Assembly: GCF_002224245.2 (NCBI RefSeq) | Contig: NZ_NKHK02000004.1 | Span: 167,944 to 231,943 of the forward strand | Source of the DNA: Moraxella sp. VT-16-12 | GTDB lineage: Bacteria > Pseudomonadota > Gammaproteobacteria > Pseudomonadales > Moraxellaceae | Length of the DNA stretch: 64,000 nucleotides | Direction: 5' to 3' | Shown here: positions 18,293-25,583 of the stretch, piece by piece | Layout of the letters: each line of letters begins with the position of its first letter | Numbering within the stretch: position 1 is the first letter of the stretch | Notes under the pieces: generated by a model | Databases searched by the model: none | The model's input: the letters and a program-made list of their open reading frames with translations, nothing else | Told to the model about the DNA's origin: nothing | Position numbers and translations under genes: made by a program

Positions 18293-19407
18293 GTGAGTTT
18301 AAGTCTCCTGATGAGCTATTTGAGCAAGCACGCCACGCCATTTTGTATCAAGATGAGCCACTCATGGCATTGTGCGTGCCATTGTATTATCATCTGCGAC
18401 TGCAAAAATTTCACCTAAAACACGACCACAAACAAGCCATACAACAAAAAAACCACTTTGAACAAACCAAGCTGACAGCCCCACCCACCATCAACAAAGC
18501 CCCACTATTTATCACAGGCAAAACAGGCAGTGGCAAAACGCATTTGATAAAGACTTTGTGTCAGATGACGGGCGTAAATTTTTTGGTGATTAACGCCACC
18601 CACATGAGCAATAGTGGCTTTAAGGGCATGACGCTGGCGGACATTGGTGAGATGCTTTTAAGCCAAGCGAAAAATGAACGCCTTGCACAATTTAGTGTGG
18701 TGTTTTTTGATGAGTTTGATAAGCTGTTTTTGGAAGGCACAAACAGCGTGCGAGATTGGCATAGGGCGTTAGCGACTGAGCTTTTAACCATCATAGAAGG
18801 CAGCAGCGATTTTCCGGTCAAAGATGACAAGGGCATACCCACCCATCACATGATGTTTATCTTGGGTGGCAGTTTTGGCATGCACCAAGATAACGCACCC
18901 ATTGGTTTTACCGCCACACCACACAAAACCGCCACACCGATGAATTTGGTGGGATTGTCTGAGTATGGGTTGCCTGATGAGCTGTCAGGGCGGATAGGGC
19001 GGATTATTCGTATGAATGAGCTGACAGATGACCAGCTAAAAGATATTTTGTGCAAAAGTCCCACATCGCCGTTTGTAGCACTACAAAAACAACTGTCATT
19101 GGAGTGGTGTCAGGTCAGCATGAGTACCGAGCTGTTGAATGAGCTGGTCGTACGCCAAAAAGATGCCATTGCCAAATTTGGTGTGCGTGGGTTGTATCAA
19201 GGTTTTTATGAGCTGCCCCAAGTCCAAGATGTGTTAAGATGTGCTCCTGATAATCGCTATCATCATTATGAGCTGACTGTTGATGGCCACACAAAGACAT
19301 ATCAGCCAAATTATCGTCCCACCCCAAACATCACCATTAAAGTCATGCCAACATTTCAGCCAGAACCAGAGCCAGAGCACATAACGGGTGATGATATGCC
19401 ATTTTAG
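18289..19407 (+). CDS. ClpX-like AAA+ ATPase lacking the zinc-binding domain
   Basis: A 372-aa AAA+ protein that aligns in order with ClpX unfoldase motifs. Walker A is GKTGSGKT (77-84). A pore-1-loop equivalent GFKG (110-113) stands where ClpX has GYVG. Walker B is VVFFDEFDK (137-145) and the arginine-finger region is SGRIGR. An IGF tripeptide lies at 205-207, the sequence ClpX uses to dock ClpP. Sensor 2 is FGVRGL (297-302). The N-terminal C4 zinc domain is absent, and the segment between Walker B and IGF is shorter than in ClpX, so the RKH loop is missing or reduced. A Pro/Glu-rich tail ends the protein. The GTG start overlaps the miaB stop. It is probably an accessory unfoldase; its substrate is unknown. 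Confidence 0.72.
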   Translation: MSEFKSPDELFEQARHAILYQDEPLMALCVPLYYHLRLQKFHLKHDHKQAIQQKNHFEQTKLTAPPTINKAPLFITGKTGSGKTHLIKTLCQMTGVNFLVINATHMSNSGFKGMTLADIGEMLLSQAKNERLAQFSVVFFDEFDKLFLEGTNSVRDWHRALATELLTIIEGSSDFPVKDDKGIPTHHMMFILGGSFGMHQDNAPIGFTATPHKTATPMNLVGLSEYGLPDELSGRIGRIIRMNELTDDQLKDILCKSPTSPFVALQKQLSLEWCQVSMSTELLNELVVRQKDAIAKFGVRGLYQGFYELPQVQDVLRCAPDNRYHHYELTVDGHTKTYQPNYRPTPNITIKVMPTFQPEPEPEHITGDDMPF

Positions 19408-19502
19408 TTGGTTTGGTTTTATCTGTTTTTAAATGATTTAAAAGATAAAGTTTGCCATTAACCGATGAATTTTTGGTCAAAAAACAAACTTTTTTATAAA
19501 AA

Positions 19503-20135
19503 TCATTGTTTTTGCATGACATCAAACACAGGGGGAAGCTGTTTTTCTTGTTGGTGTTCTTGGGCGGTCAGTCGCTCGGGCGATAAGCCTTTGATGATGG
19601 AGAGTTCTTTGATATTTTTGCGATTTTTGCGAAACAACAGCACAGGCACCATGCGAGCAAATTCAAACAAATGCAAATACCCTTCTTCATCGCCATCAAA
19701 TTCGTCATTTTCATCAGGTCGGATACTGGCGATTTTGGCAAGGTCGGCGACTTGTTCGTTTTCATCAGCGGATAATGCCACTTCTGCCACGCCAAGCCCT
19801 GTGATAAAGCCACCTGCCCAGTCTTTTAATGCCAAAAAGCGTTCAGAAAGTTCATGCTCATCATCAGGCACAAGTGGCTCATAACCATAAGCGTCATCGT
19901 TATCTTTGAGCATAAAGCTCACATCTTCGGCATATTCGCTTAGCAAAGTGAGTGCCTCTAAATTTGGCACATCAAAACTTAGCTCTTGTAAAATCAATGT
20001 CCAACCATCTGTGTCGGTGGGTTGGCAGGCGGTCATGATGGCACTCATCAGTCCGTGCAGTTCGCTGATGGAGACATCATGCCAGTCTTGAAACGCCGTT
20101 TGCCAATCTTGCCAGCCTGATAAAAAATCGCTCAT
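19503..20135 (-). CDS. ygfB: UPF0149 (YgfB/YecA) family protein
   Basis: A 210-aa helical protein of the UPF0149 family, whose members sit next to zapA or pepP. SELHGLMSAIMTACQ, LALKDWAGGFITGLGVA and DEEGYLHLFEFARMVPVLLF match the conserved blocks. The start at 20135 (MSDFLSGWQ) is preferred. An ATG at 20180 would add 15 basic residues. It is divergent from the zapA operon, the same layout as in Pseudomonas and Escherichia, which supports the call. Confidence 0.85.
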   Translation of the reverse strand: MSDFLSGWQDWQTAFQDWHDVSISELHGLMSAIMTACQPTDTDGWTLILQELSFDVPNLEALTLLSEYAEDVSFMLKDNDDAYGYEPLVPDDEHELSERFLALKDWAGGFITGLGVAEVALSADENEQVADLAKIASIRPDENDEFDGDEEGYLHLFEFARMVPVLLFRKNRKNIKELSIIKGLSPERLTAQEHQQEKQLPPVFDVMQKQ

Positions 20136-20212
20136 CTTCTGTTTTACTCTTTTGTCTAAAAAGTTTCTAAATGCTTGCATTTATCGGAAAATCAAGGGAT
20201 TTTTTAAAAAAA

Positions 20213-20245
20213 TTGACAGAAAAAACCCAAAAATCATGCTATGAT
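20213..20245 (+). promoter_or_regulatory. promoter ahead of the candidate RNA and zapA operon
   Basis: TTGACA at 20213-20218 and TGCTATGAT at 20237-20245 (extended -10). The 21-bp spacer is long, so the extended -10 probably carries recognition. Transcription would start near 20251, exactly at the foot of the predicted stem. Confidence 0.55.
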
Positions 20246-20249
20246 ATTA

Positions 20250-20354
20250 GGGCGTATCAGCCTTGCGTGGTATTGCTTCACTTGTCATGACCAACCATTT
20301 ATGATGTGTTTCAAATTATTCATACAAGTGGCAAACAGCCCAGCAGATATGCCC
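20250..20354 (+). ncRNA. candidate structured RNA or 5' leader upstream of the zapA operon
   Basis: Two nested helices bracket about 105 nt. P1 pairs GGGCGTATC (20250-20258) with GATATGCCC (20346-20354), nine pairs including one G-U. P2 pairs TTGC-tt-CACTTGT (20273-20285) with ACAAGTGGCAA (20324-20334), eleven pairs with a 2-nt bulge. The interior is AT-rich. The start coincides with a good promoter and there is no open frame. The 6S RNA gene usually lies beside zapA, but here zapA is followed at 10 bp by a convergent gene. A relocated or divergent 6S is possible but not shown: no consensus 6S bulge was recognised. Confidence 0.35.
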
Positions 20355-20432
20355 TAACCATGTATTTTAGAGTTAGTCCCCAAATAAATTGGCAAACAAG
20401 TTGATTGATTGTGTTGCCATCAGGAATATTGT

Positions 20433-20771
20433 ATGATTACCCAACTAAAATTGCTTGAACAAACCATCGCTGAGCTAAAAGAACGCTATCACATTACCGC
20501 TACCGAACTTATTAGCCTAAAAAATAAAGTCTCACAAGACACCACCGCCCATCAACTTCACGCATTACAAGCAGAGCTAAAAACCGCCAAAGAAGCCATT
20601 GCGACTTTGACCGCCGCCAATACCAATCTTGAAAAAGAAAATACCGAGCTGCATGAACAAAACCAAGCTTTGCTCATACAAAACACTGAGCTGACCGAAA
20701 AAAATTCTCTTGCCATCAGTCGTGCCGAAGTGATTCAAAATTGGCTGGCTAAGATTGACCGTGCCGACTAA
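20433..20771 (+). CDS. TIGR02449-type coiled-coil protein
   Basis: A 112-aa, almost fully coiled-coil protein with heptads of L/I from residue 3 to 100. The N-terminal MITQLKLLEQTIAELKERY matches the short coiled-coil genes found immediately upstream of zapA in pseudomonads and Acinetobacter (TIGR02449 family, sometimes described as ZapB-like). It may assist ZapA at the division ring; this is inference from position and form. AGGA lies 7 bp upstream of the ATG at 20433. The frame to 20409 lacks a site. Confidence 0.72.
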   Translation: MITQLKLLEQTIAELKERYHITATELISLKNKVSQDTTAHQLHALQAELKTAKEAIATLTAANTNLEKENTELHEQNQALLIQNTELTEKNSLAISRAEVIQNWLAKIDRAD

Positions 20772-20815
20772 ATCGTTGGATTGGTTTTTATCATTACAGA
20801 ATAATTGGAGACAAA

Positions 20816-21454
20816 ATGAATCCCTTAGAAGCTTTTGAAGCCAGTAAAAAACTTAACATAAAAATGAATCGCCCTTCTGCACACAACATGACACAAGATG
20901 AAACCCCAAACCCCAAACCCCAAGCTCCCCAGCAGACCGCCCCAGAACAAGACCGCCAAACACCAAGTCAAGTCGTTCAAAACACCAACAACCACACACA
21001 AAATCAAACGTTAAGCGACACAAACACCAGTAATGCCACTGATGAACATCCCATCAATGATATTGCTGACTCTGCCACACAGTCCCAAAAGACTGCCCCG
21101 CCACAAAACGAGCCTGTGATGAACCCCAAGCCTGCCGCTCCCCCAAAAGCCAAGCCTGACGTGGTGCCTGTGGATGTTAGTATTGCAGGCACACATCACC
21201 GCATTGTTTGTCCTGTCGGTGAAGTGCGTCATTTGGAGATGGCAGCAGCATACATCAATGAAAAATTACGCAGTATCCGCCAAAGTATCAAGGGCAAACT
21301 GCCAAGCAATGAAGAGCTGCTTGTGCTGACTTGTCTTGAAATGTATGACCAAATCAGCACTCTACAAAACAACGAAGACTACTACACCACCGAGCGTGAT
21401 GAAGCGTTGTTGTTGATTGATGGTATGCTAAAAAATGCCAAGGCGTCCTTATAG
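20816..21454 (+). CDS. zapA: cell division protein ZapA with a long disordered N-terminal extension
   Basis: ZapA stabilises FtsZ filaments at midcell. The C-terminal 100 residues are a normal ZapA domain: VPVDVSIAGTHHRIVCPVGE, LEMAAAYINEKLRSIR, and the long dimer helix EELLVLTCLEMYDQ. In front lie about 115 residues rich in P, Q, N, T and K, low in complexity and probably disordered. Ordinary ZapA proteins are about 100 aa, so this one is twice the usual size. GGAG at 20807-20810 clearly sets the upstream ATG, and the frame has no later start with a better site. It is coupled by a 44-bp gap to the coiled-coil gene. Confidence 0.85.
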   Translation: MNPLEAFEASKKLNIKMNRPSAHNMTQDETPNPKPQAPQQTAPEQDRQTPSQVVQNTNNHTQNQTLSDTNTSNATDEHPINDIADSATQSQKTAPPQNEPVMNPKPAAPPKAKPDVVPVDVSIAGTHHRIVCPVGEVRHLEMAAAYINEKLRSIRQSIKGKLPSNEELLVLTCLEMYDQISTLQNNEDYYTTERDEALLLIDGMLKNAKASL

Positions 21455-21464
21455 CCTGATTGTG

Positions 21465-22172
21465 CTAGGGCTGTGATACGCTGTTAAGTGGTGAATGTGC
21501 GTAGGGGCGTTGTCCAAAGATGTTTGTCCCTACTCGCACCATGGTTGAGCCACAAGCGACCGCTTGCTCCATGTCGCCACTCATGCCCATAGACAGCGTG
21601 TCAAAATTTGGCAAATCATACTTGGATTTTAGCTCATCAAACATCGCTTTGGTGCAAGCAAAAGCATCCGTGCCATCTTTGCTAGGAATAATCATCAAGC
21701 CCCGCAAAGACAGTTTTGGCAGATTTAATATACATGCCACCAACTTATCAACTTCATGGGGCTGACAGCCTGATTTGCTATCTTCATCATCTATGTTGAT
21801 TTGTATCAACACGTTTAAAGGGGGCAAGCCATCAGGGCGTTGATTGTTCAGACGTTCAGCGATGATGGTGCGTTCTACCGTCTGCACCCAATCAAAATGC
21901 GTGGCAATGTCTTTGGTTTTGTTGCGTTGAATGTGCCCAATATAGTGCCAAATGATGGGCAAATCCGACAGTTTTGCCATTTTGGCGAGTGCTTCTTGCA
22001 GATAATTTTCACCAAAATCACGCTGACCAACAGACACAAGCTCTCTGATGGCTTGGTCTGGGTGGGTTTTTGAGACGGCGATGAGTGTGGCGTGAGCGTG
22101 GTAAGTGGCGTTGTGGGCGTCAAGTTTGTCTTTGGTGGCGTGATAGTGTGCCAATAATGAGTCGTTGGTCAT
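21465..22172 (-). CDS. yggS: pyridoxal phosphate homeostasis protein YggS (PLPBP)
   Basis: PLP-binding, alanine-racemase-fold protein that buffers free PLP and affects amino-acid and keto-acid balance. It is 235 aa. Lys35 in IAVSKTHPDQAI is the PLP lysine. RDFGENYLQEAL, WHYIGHIQRNK, LIQINIDDEDSKSG and LSMGMSGDMEQAVACGSTMV are all present, ending VRVGTNIFGQR. Divergent from pilT, a frequent arrangement. The stop lies 10 bp from the zapA stop. Confidence 0.95.
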   Translation of the reverse strand: MTNDSLLAHYHATKDKLDAHNATYHAHATLIAVSKTHPDQAIRELVSVGQRDFGENYLQEALAKMAKLSDLPIIWHYIGHIQRNKTKDIATHFDWVQTVERTIIAERLNNQRPDGLPPLNVLIQINIDDEDSKSGCQPHEVDKLVACILNLPKLSLRGLMIIPSKDGTDAFACTKAMFDELKSKYDLPNFDTLSMGMSGDMEQAVACGSTMVRVGTNIFGQRPYAHSPLNSVSQP

Positions 22173-22315
22173 GGCTTATCCTTGTGATTACAATCAAACA
22201 ACATATTTTAGCAAAAATTACCATCAATGGCATAAACTTTGGCACAAAATGGCTTGTCTCATCGGCGTGAGCGTGGTTTAATAAGTGGTATTTAAAAAAG
22301 ATAAAAGGTAGTATT

Positions 22316-23362
22316 ATGTCAAGTCCTAGCATTGAAGATTTGCTCCGTTTTGTGGTCAAAAATAAAGCATCTGACTTGCACTTGTCGGCAGGTATGCCAC
22401 CTGTCATTCGTGTAGATGGTGAAGTGGTGCGTATCAACACCCCTGAGATGGACCATTCTACCGTGCATAAGCTGATTTATGACATCATGAATGATAAACA
22501 GCGTGCTGATTACGAAGAATTTTTGGAAACTGACTTTTCTTTTGAGATTCCAAACCTTGCTCGTTTTCGTGTCAATGCGTTTAACCAAAACCGTGGGGCA
22601 GGGGCGGTATTTCGTACCATTCCATCTAAGGTATTGACGATGGATGATTTGGGCATGGGCCCTGTCTTTAAAAAAGTTTCTGATTTTAAGCGTGGCGTGG
22701 TGCTGGTAACAGGCCCAACAGGCTCAGGTAAATCCACCACGCTGGCAGCGATGATTAACTACATCAACGAAACTCGCAAAGAACACATTCTCACCATTGA
22801 AGACCCCATTGAATTTGTCCACGAATCCAAAAAATCACTGATTAACCAACGTGAAGTTCACCGTGATACCTTGGGTTTTGAAGCGGCTTTGCGTTCAGCA
22901 TTGCGTGAAGACCCTGACGTGATTTTGGTGGGTGAGATGCGAGATTTGGAGACCATTCGCCTTGCTTTGACGGCGGCAGAAACAGGGCATTTGGTGTTTG
23001 GTACGCTACATACCAACTCTGCTGCTAAGACCATTGACCGTGTGATTGATGTGTTTCCTGCCGCCGAAAAAGACATGATTCGGGCCATGCTTTCTGAATC
23101 TTTGCAAGCGGTCATTTCTCAGGCTCTGCTTAAACGAGTGGGCGGTGGGCGTGTGGCAGCTCATGAGATTATGATTGGCACACCCGCCATTCGTAACCTG
23201 ATTCGTGAAAATAAAGTCGCCCAGATGTATTCTGCCATTCAGACAGGGGCAGGTGAAGGCATGATTACGCTTGACCAAACCCTAAAAAATCTGGTGGCAA
23301 CTCGCACCATCACCAAAGAGACGGCTCGTGTGTATGCCAAACAGCCAGAGTCATTTTTTTAA
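22316..23362 (+). CDS. pilT: type IV pilus retraction ATPase PilT
   Basis: Hexameric cytoplasmic motor that depolymerises type IV pili and drives twitching motility and DNA uptake. It is 348 aa. Walker A is GPTGSGKST at residues 133-141, the Asp box is LTIEDPIEFVHE, Walker B is DPDVILVGEMRDLETI, and the His box is HLVFGTLHTN. The retraction-specific AIRNLIREN motif sits near residue 288. It is followed by pilU 31 bp downstream. No pilin gene is in the window. Confidence 0.97.
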   Translation: MSSPSIEDLLRFVVKNKASDLHLSAGMPPVIRVDGEVVRINTPEMDHSTVHKLIYDIMNDKQRADYEEFLETDFSFEIPNLARFRVNAFNQNRGAGAVFRTIPSKVLTMDDLGMGPVFKKVSDFKRGVVLVTGPTGSGKSTTLAAMINYINETRKEHILTIEDPIEFVHESKKSLINQREVHRDTLGFEAALRSALREDPDVILVGEMRDLETIRLALTAAETGHLVFGTLHTNSAAKTIDRVIDVFPAAEKDMIRAMLSESLQAVISQALLKRVGGGRVAAHEIMIGTPAIRNLIRENKVAQMYSAIQTGAGEGMITLDQTLKNLVATRTITKETARVYAKQPESFF

Positions 23363-23393
23363 TTGAAAAAATAAAAATTTAAAAGAGTAATCT

Positions 23394-24527
23394 ATGGATT
23401 TTGATAAATTATTACAGGTGATGATTGCCAAAAATGGCTCTGACTTGTTCATCACCGAAGGCGTGCCACCTTCATTAAAGGTGCATGGCACGATTTTGCC
23501 AATGGGTAAAACCCCTTTAACTGCCGAACAAACGATGGCGTTAGTTACAGGGATTATGACCGATAAGCAAAAAGATGAGTTTTTAAATACACATGAATGT
23601 CAGTTTGCCATCTCTGACCGTCATGAAACCGCTCGTTTTCGTGTGTCAGCGTTCATTCAGCGAGATAAGGCAGGTATGGTGTTGCGTAAGATTGAAACGC
23701 ATATCCCCACCACAGAAGACCTAAAACTGCCCCCCATCTTAAATGAGCTTGCCATGAAAAAGCGTGGCATTATTCTACTGGTAGGGGCGACAGGTACAGG
23801 TAAATCTACCACGCTGGCGGCGATGATGGGCTATCGTAATGAGCATTCTCGTGGACATATCATCACCATTGAAGACCCCATTGAGTATGTGCATGAGCAT
23901 AAAGGCTGTATTGTTACTCAGCGTGAGGTTGGGATTGATACTTTTTCTTTTGAAGAAGGGCTAAAAAATACCCTGCGTCAAGCCCCTGACGTGATTTTGA
24001 TTGGTGAGATTCGTAACCGTGAGGTGATGAGCTATGCCATTCAGTATGCCGAAACGGGGCATTTGGTGTTTGCCACTTTGCACGCCAACAACGCCAACCA
24101 AGCCATTGACCGTATTATCCACTTTTTTGAAGCGGACAGACACGGACAGCTTTTTATGGATTTATCACTAAATCTAAGAGCCATCATCGCTCAGATGTTG
24201 ATACCCACCCCAGATGGCAAAGGTCGCCGTGCTGCTATTGAGATTTTGCTAGGCACACAGCTTATTGCTGATTATATCCGCAAAGGTGAGATTCATGAGA
24301 TTAAGCCTGTCATGAAACGCTCACGAGATATTGGTATGCAGACTTTTGACCAAGCGCTATTTGATTTGTATGAAACAGAGCAAATCACCTATGCAGATGC
24401 CATCAAACACGCTGACAGCCCCAACGATTTACGCTTGCAAATCAAGTTGCAAAGTAAGCACGCCAAAAAAGGCAACCTTGATGAGGGGGCGGACAAACTC
24501 TCCATTGATATGGCGGACTATCATTGA
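23394..24527 (+). CDS. pilU: type IV pilus retraction accessory ATPase PilU
   Basis: PilT-dependent second retraction motor that raises force. It is 377 aa. Walker A is GATGTGKST at 131-139, followed by TIEDPIEYVHEHKG, APDVILIGEIRNREV and LVFATLHANNANQ. The PilU-like N-terminus (SDLFITEGVPPSLKV) and the longer, acidic C-terminal tail separate it from PilT. It forms an operon with pilT and ends at a strong terminator. Confidence 0.95.
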   Translation: MDFDKLLQVMIAKNGSDLFITEGVPPSLKVHGTILPMGKTPLTAEQTMALVTGIMTDKQKDEFLNTHECQFAISDRHETARFRVSAFIQRDKAGMVLRKIETHIPTTEDLKLPPILNELAMKKRGIILLVGATGTGKSTTLAAMMGYRNEHSRGHIITIEDPIEYVHEHKGCIVTQREVGIDTFSFEEGLKNTLRQAPDVILIGEIRNREVMSYAIQYAETGHLVFATLHANNANQAIDRIIHFFEADRHGQLFMDLSLNLRAIIAQMLIPTPDGKGRRAAIEILLGTQLIADYIRKGEIHEIKPVMKRSRDIGMQTFDQALFDLYETEQITYADAIKHADSPNDLRLQIKLQSKHAKKGNLDEGADKLSIDMADYH

Positions 24528-24531
24528 TAAA

Positions 24532-24554
24532 AAAGACTGGCATTGCCAGTCTTT
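24532..24554. terminator. bidirectional terminator between pilU and fur
   Basis: A 10-bp perfect stem (AAAGACTGGC with GCCAGTCTTT), a 3-nt loop and A/T flanks. It separates convergent pilU and fur. Confidence 0.78.
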
Positions 24555-24563
24555 GATGGTGTG

Positions 24564-25019
24564 TTATTTTTGGGTTTTGTCTTTGTCTTTTTCTAGGGTT
24601 TTTTGGCAGTCTTCGTTGCTACATACCCCATACAGCACCAAAGAGTGAGCTGACAGTTTAAAGCCGTATTCGTCAGCGACTTTGTGTTGCTCTGCTTCAA
24701 TGGTGGCATTGTGAAACTCTTCAATCTTGCCGCACACATCACACACCAGATGGTCATGATGTTCATCTTGAACAATCTCAAATACAGACAGGTTATTTTC
24801 AAAGTTATGACGCTCTACGATGCCTGCTTGTTCAAACTGCGTCAAAACACGATACACTGTGGCAAGTCCCACATCTTCACCTTGGTTGGCAAGGGCTTTA
24901 TAGACATCTTCGGCACTCATGTGGTGATGTTCAGCATTTTCTAAAAGTTCTAGGATTTTGATGCGAGGTAGGGTAACTTTGAGACCGACTTTGCGTAAAT
25001 CTTTATTAGTAAAGGACAT
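24564..25019 (-). CDS. fur: ferric uptake regulator Fur
   Basis: Iron-responsive repressor. It is 151 aa. The winged-helix DNA-binding domain contains LKVTLPRIKILELL and VGLATVYRVLTQFEQAGIV. The metal sites lie in DEHHDHLVCDVCGKIEEFH. A second Cys pair, CSNEDCQ, sits near the tail. It is divergent from bamE, the usual gammaproteobacterial pair. The 180-bp divergent region has a partial Fur-box-like stretch near 25084, too degenerate to call. Confidence 0.97.
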   Translation of the reverse strand: MSFTNKDLRKVGLKVTLPRIKILELLENAEHHHMSAEDVYKALANQGEDVGLATVYRVLTQFEQAGIVERHNFENNLSVFEIVQDEHHDHLVCDVCGKIEEFHNATIEAEQHKVADEYGFKLSAHSLVLYGVCSNEDCQKTLEKDKDKTQK

Positions 25020-25199
25020 GATGATACCTATTATTGTTTAAAAATATCTCCCTAATTTACCACAATTTTATTAATTTTACACCCCATTATCATCAAAAAA
25101 GCCAAATTTAAAATTTAAATCATCACAATGGATAAAAAGACACTTGCATATTTGGCTACTTGTGTTTTAATATGGAAAAAATTTTTTGGAAAAATGCTT

Positions 25200-25583
25200 A
25201 TGAAATCTTTAATAAAATCATTGCCCTTATTGGCGAGCATGACGGTGCTGGCGGGTTGCTCGGTGTTTCGTGTTTACACCATTGATTTGCCCCAAGGCAC
25301 GCCCATTACCGCAGCCCAAGCCAATCAAATCAAAGTTGGCATGACTGCTGACCAAGTTCTATATCTGCTTGGCAGTCCTGCATTGCGTGATACCCTAAAC
25401 CCTGACCGCTTTGATTATTTGTATGACTACACCGCAGGCACAGATGGCAAAAAAGCCAAAAAACCCAACGTAAAAAACGCCAGTCAATACATGAGTATCT
25501 TTTTTGAAAATGGTCGTGTGGTGAGAATTTTGGGGCGTGAAAGCCTGCCACGCACCACTTCATTTGGCTTAACTGCCCAATAA
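25200..25583 (+). CDS. bamE: outer membrane assembly lipoprotein BamE (SmpA/OmlA)
   Basis: Small lipoprotein of the BAM complex that helps insert beta-barrel proteins. It is 127 aa from the ATG at 25200. The lipobox LAGC gives Cys20. The mature part shows VYTIDLPQGTPITAAQANQI, VGMTADQVLYLLGSP and a beta-rich end with MSIFFENGRVVRI. Upstream in-frame codons from 25128 would place charged residues before the signal peptide and are rejected. Its last 15 bp overlap the 3' end of the opposing SMI1-SUFU gene. Confidence 0.93.
   Translation: MKSLIKSLPLLASMTVLAGCSVFRVYTIDLPQGTPITAAQANQIKVGMTADQVLYLLGSPALRDTLNPDRFDYLYDYTAGTDGKKAKKPNVKNASQYMSIFFENGRVVRILGRESLPRTTSFGLTAQ

Noticed and set aside
20250..20432. 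Firm identification as 6S RNA
   Set aside because: Location and size are suggestive, but the closing helix spans only about 105 nt and no consensus central bulge was recognised; kept as a candidate RNA only.
25020..25199. Fur box in the fur-bamE divergent region
   Set aside because: A partial match near 25084 is too degenerate to separate from AT-rich background.
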